Shown: positions 48,018 to 56,914 of the stretch, piece after piece | How the letters are laid out: every line of letters starts with the position of its first letter | Position numbering within the stretch: position 1 is the first letter of the stretch | Assembly (NCBI GenBank): GCA_963728295.1 | Contig: CAVSKB010000011.1 | Coordinates: 744,001 to 808,000 of the forward strand | Direction of reading: 5' to 3' | Length of the DNA stretch: 64,000 bases | Source of the DNA: DATJKD01 sp963728295 | GTDB taxonomy: Bacteria; Pseudomonadota; Gammaproteobacteria; Steroidobacterales; Steroidobacteraceae | Translations under genes and position numbers: made by a program | The notes under the pieces: model-generated | The model's input: only the letters and a program-made list of their open reading frames with translations | What the model was told of the DNA's origin: nothing | Databases searched by the model: none

Positions 48018-48918
48018 ATGATGGACGTAGTCGCGCCGACGCATGCTGTACCCGGAAAGAGGCGGGCAAACCCGATGCAAGGTGATTCAACGACTCCGTC
48101 GGCGGGGCCGCCCGGCCTTTCGATCGCGGTCGAGGACCGCAAGAGTGTGCGTGCCAACCCGCCCAAGGCGAGAGCCGAGGGGCTTAATTTCTGGTATGGC
48201 AGCAATCACGCGCTCAAGGGCATCGACCTCTCGCATCCCGGAGCACCAGGTGACCGCGCTCATCGGTCCGTCCGGCTGCGGCAAGAGCACCTTCCTGCGC
48301 TGCTTCAACCGGATGCACGACCTGCAGCCGGAGACCCGCTACAAGGGTGCGATCATGCTGCGGCCCGACGACATCAATCTCGTCGGCCCCGGCGTCGATC
48401 CCATCGAGGTGCGGATGCGGATCGGCATGGTCTTCCAGAAGCCGAATCCGTTTCCGAAGACGGTGTTCGAGAACGTCGCCTACGGGCTCAGGCTGCGTGG
48501 CGTACGCAACCGCACGGATCTGGCGGAGAAGGTCGAAGGCGCGCTCCGCGCTGCGGCGATCTGGGACGAGGTCAAGGACCGGCTGCCGGATTCGGCGCTC
48601 GCGCTGTCGGGCGGTCAGATGCAGCGGCTGTGCATCGCACGGGCGCTTGCGACGCAGCCCGAGATCCTGCTGTTCGACGAGCCCACGTCGGCGCTCGACC
48701 CAATCGCCACTGCCAAGATCGAGGAGCTGATCTCGGAGCTGCGCCAGCACGTGACGATTCTGATCGTCACACACAACATGCAGCAGGCCGCCCGCGTATC
48801 CGATTTCACGGCGTTCATGTATCTGGGCGAGCTCGTCGAGGTGGGTGCGACCAGCATGATCTTCACCAATCCGGGCAAGAAGGCAACCGAGGACTACATC
48901 ACGGGCCGTTACGGCTGA
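48018..48918 (+). CDS. pstB: phosphate ABC transporter ATPase PstB, frameshifted
   Basis: About 300 residues after removing one extra base near 48236. The ABC motifs are NFWYGSNHALKGIDL (A-loop), Walker A LIGPSGCGKSTFLRCFNRMH, Q-loop GMVFQKPNPFPKT, signature ALSGGQMQRLCIARALA, Walker B ILLFDEPTSALDP, and H-loop VTHNM. PstB normally has LSGGQQQR; here it is LSGGQMQR, tolerated in the family. The N-terminus carries about 40 extra low-complexity residues before the ABC core. ATG 48018 or 48021. Confidence 0.95.
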
Positions 48919-48927
48919 ACGAACGGA

Positions 48928-49695
48928 ATGCAGACCTTGGAACAACCGCCGTCGGCCACTCCCGAACCCGACGCCGATGCCAGTGCCGTCTCCGGCACGG
49001 GGCCGGCTGGTGACCCGGCCGAAGGCCACATCTCCAGGGCCGTCGACCAGTCGCTCGTTGATCTGCGGCTCCGCGCCGTCGCGATGGGCGGGCTGGTGAT
49101 CGATCAGGTGGCAAGCTGCGTGCGCGCCCTGGTGGAGCACGATGCGAAACTTGCCGAGCTGGTGCTGTCGCGCGAGACGCTGGTGAACGCCTACGACGGT
49201 CAGCTCGACCGCGACACGCTCACCTTCATCGCCCTGCAGCAGCCGGTCGCAAGCGACCTGCGCATGGTGCGTGCGATCGCGCGCGCCGGCCTCGAGCTCG
49301 AACGCATCGGCGACGAATCGAAGAAGATCGCACGCTTCGCCTCGCGGGCGGCCGCGCACGGGGGCCACGACCCGGTGGTAGCCGTGTCGCGCTATCTGCG
49401 GCACATGGGCGAGCTCTCGGTCACGATGCTCCGCAGCGCGGTGCGTGCCCTGGACGAGGCGGATGCGGGGCTCGCGCGCCAGGTCCTGTCGCGCGACCGC
49501 GAGCTCGACGCGGAGTTCGCCACGGCGCTCCGACAGCTGATGTCATTCGTGATGCAGGACCACCAGTTCCTCAAGGCGACGCTCGACACCGTGTTTGCAC
49601 TCAAGGGCCTGGAACGGATCGGCGATCACGCCAAGAACGTGGCCGAGCAGGTGCTCTACATGGTGGGTGACGACGCCGAACCCGGCCGCGGCTAG
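48928..49695 (+). CDS. PhoU-like protein (second copy)
   Basis: 255 residues. The N-terminus is a 35-residue Pro/Asp/Ala-rich extension not present in the first PhoU. Two three-helix repeats follow with LELERIGDESKKIARF and GLERIGDHAKNVAEQV. It sits nine bases downstream of pstB, the classic phoU place, so this copy may be the Pst-linked one and the copy at 42.5 kb a paralogue. The two share the repeat signatures but differ greatly elsewhere. Confidence 0.9.
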   Translation: MQTLEQPPSATPEPDADASAVSGTGPAGDPAEGHISRAVDQSLVDLRLRAVAMGGLVIDQVASCVRALVEHDAKLAELVLSRETLVNAYDGQLDRDTLTFIALQQPVASDLRMVRAIARAGLELERIGDESKKIARFASRAAAHGGHDPVVAVSRYLRHMGELSVTMLRSAVRALDEADAGLARQVLSRDRELDAEFATALRQLMSFVMQDHQFLKATLDTVFALKGLERIGDHAKNVAEQVLYMVGDDAEPGRG

Positions 49696-49747
49696 CCACG
49701 CGTTCGCCGGATCACGCCCCGTCGCTGCGTGCTCTCGCTCGAGCGGT

Positions 49748-50290
49748 GGTGGCTGCTCGCCGACACGCGGCCGCGGTGGCTGCTCGCCGACGTGCGGCCG
49801 CGGTGGTACGCCCAGCCGCGCACCACGATCGAGGAACGATGCAGAGCGGTCAGAGGGTGCCCCGCACGTTCTGTCGGCGCGCGCCGGATCAGTAGCGGTA
49901 TCGCGGAGTCGTCGAGGCAGCCCTTCGCCAAGAGTGCCCGCAACGTCCAACTGCGAGGACGGAGGCGTGCTTCGCGGCTGGGATACCACCGCGTCCACGC
50001 GCCGGCTCGCGACCCCACCGTGGCCTCGACGAGCCGGCGTTTGGACCGGGTGCCTCGTGGGCCGAAAGCACGCTCGAGCCCCCGCAGATAGACGTCGCGG
50101 GCACTCCGAAATCATGACTCCGCGACGATTCCGCGTTACCGCCAGCGACCCGGTGCGCGCCGACTCGATGTGCGGGGCACCCTTCTGAGCTCTGCAACGT
50201 TCCTCGATCGTAGTGACCGGCCCACGAGATACCCGGGCCGAGCGGCGGCGAGCGAACCACGGGCCGAGCGGCGGCGAGTAGCACCGGACC
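49748..50290. repeat. 543-bp imperfect inverted repeat between convergent phoU and dapD
   Basis: The left arm (about 49748-50010) reads on the plus strand like the right arm (50290-50028) on the minus strand. Matched blocks include ACGATCGAGGAACG (49825 / 50212) and GGGTGCCCCGCAC (49855-49867 / 50183-50171), all centred on position 50019. A perfect GCCGGCTCG / CGAGCCGGC pair lies at the centre. Each arm ends in a tandem pair of 26-27-base units (TGGCTGCTCGCCGAC at 49750 and 49777). It fills the whole space between the stops of phoU (49695) and dapD (50290). No transposase. It looks like an intergenic repeat family present here as an inverted pair. Confidence 0.75.
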
Positions 50291-51123
50291 TAGTCGATGC
50301 CGCGCAGCAGCTCGTTGATGCCTGTCCTGGCGCGGGTCTTCGCGTCGACGCGCTTTACGATGACCGCGCAGGAGAGCGCATAGCGGCCGTTCGCGGCCGG
50401 CAGCGAGCCGGGCACGACCACGGCGCCCGCTGGGACGCGACCCTGGATCACCTCGTCGCGTTCGCGGTCATAGATCCGCGTGCTCTGGCCGATGAAGACG
50501 CCCATCGAGATCACGGCGCCCTGCTCGACGATGATCCCTTCGACGATTTCCGAGCGCGCGCCGATGAAGCAGTCGTCCTCCACGATGGTCGGCGCCGCCT
50601 GCAGGGGCTCGAGAACGCCGCCGATGCCGACCCCGCCGGACAGATGCACGTTGCGGCCGATCTGCGCGCAGGAGCCCACGGTGGCCCAGGTGTCGACCAT
50701 CGTGCCCTCGCCGATCCAGGCGCCGACGTTTACGTAACTCGGCATCAGCACGGCGTTCGGCGCAACGTAGGCGCCGCGGCGCACCACGGCGGGCGGGACG
50801 ACTCGCACGCCCTCGGCACGGAAACGCGCGTCGGTGTGTCCCGCGTACTTGAGCGGCACGCGGTCGAAGAACCGCGTATAGCCCGCATCGGCCACGCGGT
50901 TGTCGTACAGCCGGAACGACAGCAGCACGGCCTTCTTCAGCCATTCATGGACGATCCACTGCCCGGAGCGGTTCTCCGCGACGCGCAGCTGCCCGGTGTC
51001 GAGCAGGTCGAGCGACCGGTCGACCGCCGCGCGCACGTCCTGCGGCGCGCTGTCGGGTGTGAGGTCCGCGCGTGTCTCGAATGCCGTGTCAATGATGGAT
51101 GCGAGGCGGGCTGTTTCGCTCAT
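50290..51123 (-). CDS. dapD: 2,3,4,5-tetrahydropyridine-2,6-dicarboxylate N-succinyltransferase
   Basis: 277 residues. The left-handed beta-helix hexapeptide domain (roughly residues 105-230) has VLMPSYVNVGAWIGEGTMVD, HLSGGVGIGGVLEPLQAAPT and DDCFIGARSEIVEGIIVEQG, diagnostic of DapD. It succinylates tetrahydrodipicolinate using succinyl-CoA, two steps before DapE. Start ATG 51123, 16 bases downstream of the glnD stop, so dapD is probably in the same transcript as map-glnD. Confidence 0.95.
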   Translation of the reverse strand: MSETARLASIIDTAFETRADLTPDSAPQDVRAAVDRSLDLLDTGQLRVAENRSGQWIVHEWLKKAVLLSFRLYDNRVADAGYTRFFDRVPLKYAGHTDARFRAEGVRVVPPAVVRRGAYVAPNAVLMPSYVNVGAWIGEGTMVDTWATVGSCAQIGRNVHLSGGVGIGGVLEPLQAAPTIVEDDCFIGARSEIVEGIIVEQGAVISMGVFIGQSTRIYDRERDEVIQGRVPAGAVVVPGSLPAANGRYALSCAVIVKRVDAKTRARTGINELLRGID

Positions 51124-51139
51124 GGTGGCGAAGCCGCGC

Positions 51140-53860
51140 TCAGGCGAGTCTGGCCTCGACCCGGCGGTCGAGCGCCTCGAACAGCTGATCCTGGAGCGTC
51201 CGCCGCGCCGGTTCGGACAAGGCCCGGCCCTGGTGGTCGGTCAGGAAAAACACGTCCTCGGCCCGCTCGCCGATCGTCATGATCTTGGCGGTGGTGACGT
51301 CGATGCGCTCTGCGAGGAATACCTTGCCGATCTCGGAGAGCAGGCCGGGCCGGTCGCCCGCGATCAGCTCCAGGATGGTGCGGTTCTGTACGGGGTCGTC
51401 GGTGAAGGTGATCTGAGTCGGCGTCGTGAACATCCGCACCTGGCGCGGCGCGCGGCGCGTGACCACTGGCAGCGCTGCCTCCGGCCCCTGCAGCACCCGC
51501 CATAACTGCTGCTCGATTTCCTGCGCCCGGTGCCTGTCCGCGATCGGCGCGCCGTTGTCCTCGAGGACGAGATAGGTGTCGAGGCTCATCCCGCCCTCGA
51601 GCGGCGTGATGCGCGCATCGAGGATGTTGAGCCCCATCTGGTCGAGCAGGGCGGTCGTGCGGGCGAAATTCTGCTGGCGATGCGGCAGGAAAGTCAGCAC
51701 CGCGTTGCCGCCGCGCTCGGGCGTGTGACGCACGGCCACCAGGGTTGATGATTCGGCGGGGTCTCGCTCCGCGAGCAGCCTGGTGTGCCACGCGATCTCC
51801 GCTGGCGTGTGCCGCAGGAAATACGCGTCGTTGAAGCGCGTCCAGATCGCGTCGACCGGCTCCGCGCCGAGCCCGAGCCGGGCACACTCGTCACGGGCGG
51901 CCGCGCGCACCTCGGCGACCAGCTGCTCCTGATCGAGCGGTGACTCGAGCCCGCGGCGCAGGGCGCGCTTGGTCCGCTCGTAGAAGTCCGAGAACAGCGC
52001 CGCTTTCCACGAATTCCAGAGCTTCGGATTCGTGCCGCGCACGTCGGCGACCGTGAGCAGGTACAGGTAATCGAGATGCGTCTGATCGCCGACGACCCGG
52101 GCGAACTCGCGGATCACCTGCGGATCCGAGATGTCCTTCTTCTGCGCGGTGACCGAGAACAGCAGATGGTGTCGCACCAGCCACGCGACCAGCCGCGCGT
52201 CGTAGCGCGACAGCCCCTGCTCGAGGCAGAACGCCTCCGCATCGACGGCCCCCAGCTCCGAATGATCGCCGCCGCGTCCCTTCGCTATGTCGTGAAAGAG
52301 CGCGGCCAGGTAGGCGAGCTCGGGCTTGGGCAGCGTCGCCATCAGCCGCGACAGCTCCGGAAACTCGTCCTCGAAGCGCGGCAGTGCGAGGCGGCGCAGG
52401 TTACGCACCACGAACAGCGTGTGCGCATCGACCGTGTAGGCATGGAACAGGTCGTACTGCATGCGCCCGACGATGCGGCCGAAGGCGGGGATATAGCGGC
52501 CGAGCACGCCGTACAGGTTCAGCCTGCGCAACTCGTGCGTCACGCCGACCGGTGCGCGCAGGATCTCGTGGAACAGCCGGTGATTGCGCGGGTTCTGACG
52601 GAACTCCTCGTCGATCAGCCACAGGTGCCGGCCCAGCGCGCGGATCGTCGTCGCGCGCACGCCGCGCAGCTCGGGGTGCTGCTGCATGATCTGGAACAGC
52701 TCGAGGATCGCCGACGGCTGTCGAGCGAAGACCTCGTCGGCCGTGACCTCGAGATAGTCGTTGCGGATCTGGAAACGTGCGTTGATCGGCACCGGCGCGC
52801 TGGTGGTGTCGGTCAGGATCGCTTCGCGGAAGAGCTGCAGCAGCATCTCGTTCAGCAGGCTGACGTCCATCACGGTCCGGTAGTACCGCTGCATGAACTG
52901 CTCGACCGCGAGCGTGTAGGTGGCATCCTCGTAGCCAAACATCTTCGCAAGGCGGATCTGGTGATCGAACAGCAGCCGGTCCTCGCGCCGGCCGGTCAGC
53001 ACGTGCAGCGCGAAGCGCGCCTTCCACAGGAACGCCTGCGCCGCGTGGAGCTTGCGCAGCTCGCTGGCGGTGAGGAATCCGTGGCCGACGAGCTCGTCGA
53101 GGGTGTCGGCGCCGAAATGCCGCTTCGCCACCCAGCCGATGGTCTGGATGTCGCGCAGCCCACCGGGGCTCGCCTTGACGTTCGGCTCGAGGTTGTACGC
53201 CGTGTCGTGATAGCGGTGATGGCGCGCGGTCTGCTCGGCGACCTTGGCCTCGAAAAACTGCCGCGGGTTCCACACGTTGTCCTGGCCGAGCGCCCGGCGC
53301 ATCGCCTGGAAGAGATTGTCGGGACCGCTGAGCAGTCGCGCCTCGATCAGCGTGGTCGCGACGCTGACGTCCGCGGCGCTTTCGCGCTGACAGTCGTCAA
53401 TGGTCCGGACGCTGTGGCCCACCTCGAGCCCGATGTCCCAGAGGAAGGCGAGAAACCGCTCGATGCCGTCGTGACCGCCCGTGACACCGCTTTTCGGCAG
53501 CAGGATCATGACGTCGATGTCGGAGCAGGGGTGCAGCTCCCCGCGGCCGTAGCCGCCGACCGCGACCAGCGCCACCTCGCGCTCGCCGGCGCCGGCATGC
53601 AGGCTCCACGCGCGTCGCAGCACGAGGTCGACCATCCGCGCCCGGTCGCGCACCAGCATCTCGACGGACTCGTCGTCGGCAAAGCGCTGGCGCAGGCTTT
53701 CGTCGCCGCCAGCGAGCGCGCGACGGAATGCCGAGACCGGATCGGGTCCGGTGTCGAACGCGGCGTTCAGCGCCTCGAGAAAAGGCCACGCCGGGAGAAC
53801 GACCCGACCCGCGGCTGCCTCGCTGCCGTCGGCCGGGATCGACGACGACGTGCTCAGACC
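51140..53860 (-). CDS. glnD: bifunctional uridylyltransferase/uridylyl-removing enzyme GlnD
   Basis: About 900 residues, within the usual range. The nucleotidyltransferase site is VGGYGRGELHPCSDIDVMIL. The central GlnE-like helical part is followed by the HD phosphohydrolase (LFHDIAKGRGGDHSELGA) and two C-terminal ACT domains (LDQMGLNILDARITPLEGG, ELIAGDRPGLLSEIGKVFLA) that sense glutamine. It uridylylates and de-uridylylates PII. No ordinary start codon lies just after the map stop at 53854. The frame is open upstream through map, with ATG 53936 as one option and a CTG at the map stop as another, so the 5' end is uncertain. Confidence 0.9.
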   Translation of the reverse strand, partial: GLSTSSSIPADGSEAAAGRVVLPAWPFLEALNAAFDTGPDPVSAFRRALAGGDESLRQRFADDESVEMLVRDRARMVDLVLRRAWSLHAGAGEREVALVAVGGYGRGELHPCSDIDVMILLPKSGVTGGHDGIERFLAFLWDIGLEVGHSVRTIDDCQRESAADVSVATTLIEARLLSGPDNLFQAMRRALGQDNVWNPRQFFEAKVAEQTARHHRYHDTAYNLEPNVKASPGGLRDIQTIGWVAKRHFGADTLDELVGHGFLTASELRKLHAAQAFLWKARFALHVLTGRREDRLLFDHQIRLAKMFGYEDATYTLAVEQFMQRYYRTVMDVSLLNEMLLQLFREAILTDTTSAPVPINARFQIRNDYLEVTADEVFARQPSAILELFQIMQQHPELRGVRATTIRALGRHLWLIDEEFRQNPRNHRLFHEILRAPVGVTHELRRLNLYGVLGRYIPAFGRIVGRMQYDLFHAYTVDAHTLFVVRNLRRLALPRFEDEFPELSRLMATLPKPELAYLAALFHDIAKGRGGDHSELGAVDAEAFCLEQGLSRYDARLVAWLVRHHLLFSVTAQKKDISDPQVIREFARVVGDQTHLDYLYLLTVADVRGTNPKLWNSWKAALFSDFYERTKRALRRGLESPLDQEQLVAEVRAAARDECARLGLGAEPVDAIWTRFNDAYFLRHTPAEIAWHTRLLAERDPAESSTLVAVRHTPERGGNAVLTFLPHRQQNFARTTALLDQMGLNILDARITPLEGGMSLDTYLVLEDNGAPIADRHRAQEIEQQLWRVLQGPEAALPVVTRRAPRQVRMFTTPTQITFTDDPVQNRTILELIAGDRPGLLSEIGKVFLAERIDVTTAKIMTIGERAEDVFFLTDHQGRALSEPARRTLQDQLFEALDRRVEARLA

Positions 53861-54652
53861 GGGACCCGCTCGTTCGAGCCCAGTGTCAGAACGTCGACGC
53901 CGGTGTCGGTCACGAGAACCGTGTGTTCCCATTGTGCCGACAGAGAATGATCCCGGGTTATTACAGTCCAGCCATCCGGTAGCAGCCGTACCTCGCGCCG
54001 CCCTGCGTTGACCATCGGCTCGACGGTAAACGTCATGCCGGCCCTCAGGGTGAGCCCCGTGTCGGGTTGACCATAGTGGAGCACCTGCGGATCCTCGTGG
54101 AAGCCGCGACCGATGCCGTGCCCGCAGTACTCGCGCACGACACTGTAGTGGTTCGCCTCCACGAACCGCTGGATTGCATACCCGATGTCGCCGAGTCGCG
54201 TGCCGGGACGCACGCCGCGTATGCCGCGCCACATCGCCTCGTAGGTGACGTCGATCAGCCGCTGGGCGTGCGGCGCGATCTTTCCGACCGCGTACATCCG
54301 TGAGCTGTCGCCGTGGAATCCCTCCTTGATCACGGTCACGTCGACGTTGACGATGTCGCCCTGCTTGAGTCGGCGGTCGCCCGGTATGCCGTGGCAAACG
54401 ACGTGGTTGACCGACGTGCAGATGGACTTCGGGTAGCCCGCGATAGCCGAGCGGCGCGGGGATGGCGCGCTGCACATCGACGATGTAGTCGTGGCAGATA
54501 CGGTCCAGCTCCTCGGTCGACACCCCGGGGACCACGTGCGGACCGATCATGTCGAGCGCCTCGGATGCGAGGCGGCCGGCGACCCGCATCGCCTCCTGGT
54601 CGGCGTGGTCCTTGATCGACACCCGTCCGAGGCGGTCCTCGGCGCGGCTCAT
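53854..54652 (-). CDS. map: methionine aminopeptidase type I, frameshifted
   Basis: About 265 residues once an extra G near 54438 is removed. The N-terminal MRVAGRLASEALDMIGPHVV segment and, after the break, GYPKSICTSVNHVVCHGIP, VNVDVTVIKEGFHGDSSRMY (two metal Asp), YCGHGIGRGFHEDPQV (metal His) and FTVEPMVNAG (metal Glu) match MetAP-I. It removes the initiator Met from new proteins and is essential in most bacteria. ATG 54652 (MSRAEDRL) or ATG 54670. Divergent from rpsB, as in E. coli. The break makes a sequencing error likely. Confidence 0.9.
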
Positions 54653-54714
54653 GGCTTCTGGATGATGCATGGTGGGGAAATGTTCGGGCGCCACCCGGCA
54701 GCGCTCGCAAGTGT

Positions 54715-54743
54715 TTGGATCTGCGGGAAACTTATGGTATAAA
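54715..54743 (+). promoter_or_regulatory. sigma-70-type promoter of rpsB
   Basis: TTGGAT and TATAAA are separated by 17 bases, followed by GCGCGCC, a GC-rich discriminator as in stringently controlled ribosomal promoters. The leader to ATG 54875 is about 125 bases. Ribosomal protein S2 controls rpsB through its leader in other proteobacteria; a matching fold was not worked out here. Confidence 0.65.
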
Positions 54744-54874
54744 GCGCGCCCCTTTTTGACAACGAAATCCGCACACGCGCCGGCACATGCGGCCGGGTGC
54801 CCGGGGACGCCGAAAGGCCAGCCGGGTTGCCGCATGGGGCGCGTGGAGGCTCAACCCTACAAGGAGACTTATAC

Positions 54875-55942
54875 ATGGCCAGCGTGTCCATGCGGCAGAT
54901 GCTGGAGGCGGGTGTTCATTTCGGACATCAGACCCGCTTCTGGAACCCGAAGATGGCCCCGTTCATCTTCGGCGATCGAAACCGGATCCACATCATCAAT
55001 CTCGAGAAGACGCTGCCGCTCTACAGCGAGGCGGCCGGCTTCGTCAGGTCACTGGTTGCGGACGGCGGCAAGGTGCTGTTCGTTGGCACCAAGCGCTCCG
55101 CCCGCGAGGCGATCGCCAAGGAGGCGGCGCGCTGCGGCATGCCTTATGTCAGCCACCGCTGGCTGGGCGGCATGCTCACGAACTTCAAGACCATCCGCCA
55201 GTCGATCCGCCGGCTGGGCGAGATCGACGAGATGCTGGCCAGCGGCATCATCGAGGGCCGCAGCAAGCGCGAAGCTCAGACGCTGCGCCGCGAACGCGAG
55301 AAGCTCGACCGGAGCCTGGGCGGCATCAGGGAGATGGACGGGCTGCCCGATGCCCTGTTCGTGGTCGACGTTGGCCATGAGCGCATCGCCGTGCACGAGG
55401 CGCAGAAGCTCGGCATCCCGGTCGTCGCGATCGTGGACACCAACTGCTCGCCCGACGGTATCAGCTACGTGATCCCGGGCAACGACGACGCCATGCGAGC
55501 CATCCAGCTGTACGCGGCGGGCATCGCCGACGCGGTGCTCGAGGGCCGGGCCACGATCCCCGAGGTCGCGGTCGGAGAGGACGAGTTCGTCGAGCTCGAC
55601 GAGGAAGGCAAGCCGCGGCCCAAGGGAGCCGCCCGCCGCCGCTCGGCCCCGGTGCGGAAGAAGGCACCGGCACGCCGTCGGCCGGCCGCTGCGGTGGCGC
55701 CCGGGGAGTCGGATGCGGCGGCGGCGAGGCCGCAGCGGTGGAGCTGATCGAGGCCGATCCCGAGGAAAGCCCGGAGGCGTTCATGGCGCGGCGTGCCGCG
55801 GCACGGAAGAAGTCGCCGGCGGCCGCGGCGCCTGTGGCAACGGCGCCGACTGCCGATGCCGCCGCTGGCAGCGATTCCCGGCCAGCCCGACAGCAGCGAT
55901 GCCGCCGGTGGCAGCGAAACCGCCGCGGGCGAGGGATCATGA
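54875..55942 (+). CDS. rpsB: 30S ribosomal protein S2 with long C-terminal extension, frameshifted tail
   Basis: The S2 core (residues 1-230) is intact: MRQMLEAGVHFGHQTRFWNP, VLFVGTKRSAREAI, GGMLTNFKTIRQSI, GIPVVAIVDTNCSPDGISYV. ATG 54875 has AAGGAG upstream. After VGEDEFVELDEEGKPRPK comes an Ala/Arg-rich tail. As read it stops at 55747. Shifting frame near 55730 continues with VELIEADPEESPEAFMARRA, and again near 55887 with DSSDAAGGSETAAGEGS to a TGA at 55940-55942 that overlaps the tsf ATG. The corrected protein would be about 355 residues, roughly 100 longer than E. coli S2. The core call is secure and the extension is probable. Confidence 0.85.
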
Positions 55943-56829
55943 CCGTCACCGCGGAGGCTGTGAAGTTGCTGCGCGAGCGCACCGGCGCCGGGATGATGGA
56001 ATGCAAGAAGGCGCTGGTGGAGGCGGGCGGAGACCTGGAAGCCGCAGCCGAGATCATGCGCAAGTCGGGCCTCGCCAAGGCTGACAGGAAGGCCGGTCGG
56101 GTCGCGGCGGAGGGCGTGATCGCGATCGAGCGCGCCGCCGACGGTCGCTCGGCTGCAGTCGTCGAGGTCAACTCGGAGACCGATTTCGTCGCCCGCGAGG
56201 CCGACTTCCGCTCCTTCGCCGCTGCAGTGGCCAGAGCGGCGCTCCCCGCGCGCCCGGCCGATCTCGACGCCCTTGCCGCCGTCCGCCTGCCGTCCGGGCA
56301 GACGATCGAGGAAACGCGCCGTGCGCTCGTGGCTCGGTTCGGTGAGAACATCGGCGTGCGGCGCTTCGAGCTCATCCAGAGCGACGGCCCGCTCGGTAGC
56401 TACCTGCACGGCACCCGTATCGGTGCGCTGGTTGCGCTGTCGGGTGGCGACGACGTGCTTGCGCGCGACCTCGCCATGCACGTGGCAGCGATCAATCCGC
56501 AGTTCGTCACCGCGGAAGACGTCCCCGCGGATCAGGTGACCAAGGAGCGCGAGATCTTCGTGGCGCAGATCGCGGCCGATCCGAAGGCCCAGGGCAAGCC
56601 CGCTGAGATCGTCGAGAAGATGGTCGAGGGCAAGGTCCGCAAGTACCTGGGCGAGATCACGCTGACCGGTCAACCCTTCGTCAAGGACGACAAGCTCGCT
56701 GTGTCCGAAGTGCTGAAGCGCGGCAAGGCCCGCGTGCTGCGCTTCGCGCGCTACGAGGTCGGCGCGGGGATCGAGAAGAAGCAGGAGAATTTCGCCGCCG
56801 AGGTGATGGCGCAGGTACGGGGCACCTGA
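55939..56829 (+). CDS. tsf: translation elongation factor Ts
   Basis: 296 residues. The N-terminal UBA-like module has LLRERTGAGMMECKKALVEA. The core contains AVVEVNSETDFVARE, the Asp-Phe pair that enters EF-Tu, and the C-terminal coiled coil and end segment (EVGAGIEKKQENFAAEVM). It is the nucleotide exchange factor for EF-Tu. ATG 55939 overlaps the TGA of the extended rpsB. A hairpin follows before pyrH. Confidence 0.95.
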   Translation: MTVTAEAVKLLRERTGAGMMECKKALVEAGGDLEAAAEIMRKSGLAKADRKAGRVAAEGVIAIERAADGRSAAVVEVNSETDFVAREADFRSFAAAVARAALPARPADLDALAAVRLPSGQTIEETRRALVARFGENIGVRRFELIQSDGPLGSYLHGTRIGALVALSGGDDVLARDLAMHVAAINPQFVTAEDVPADQVTKEREIFVAQIAADPKAQGKPAEIVEKMVEGKVRKYLGEITLTGQPFVKDDKLAVSEVLKRGKARVLRFARYEVGAGIEKKQENFAAEVMAQVRGT

Positions 56830-56856
56830 AGCCCGGGCCTGCCGATCGTTCTTCCA

Positions 56857-56883
56857 GGAGCCCCGCTGATGCGGGGTTCCTTA
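56857..56883 (+). terminator. hairpin between tsf and pyrH
   Basis: GGAGCCCCGC and GCGGGGTTCC form a ten-base stem (one G-T pair) with a TGAT loop, followed by TTATAATGG. The T-run is short, so partial termination or attenuation between tsf and pyrH is more likely than full termination. Confidence 0.6.
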
Positions 56884-56914
56884 TAATGGCGCCCCGTCGG
56901 AGGTGGCAGACCTG

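Noticed and set aside
51140..54835. One 1231-codon frame uniting map N-terminus and GlnD
   Set aside because: It arises from an extra base in map that shifts into the open glnD frame; the rest of Map is in another register.
56882..56887. Perfect TATAAT before pyrH
   Set aside because: No -35 at a workable distance and it abuts the tsf-pyrH hairpin; kept only as part of that hairpin's description.
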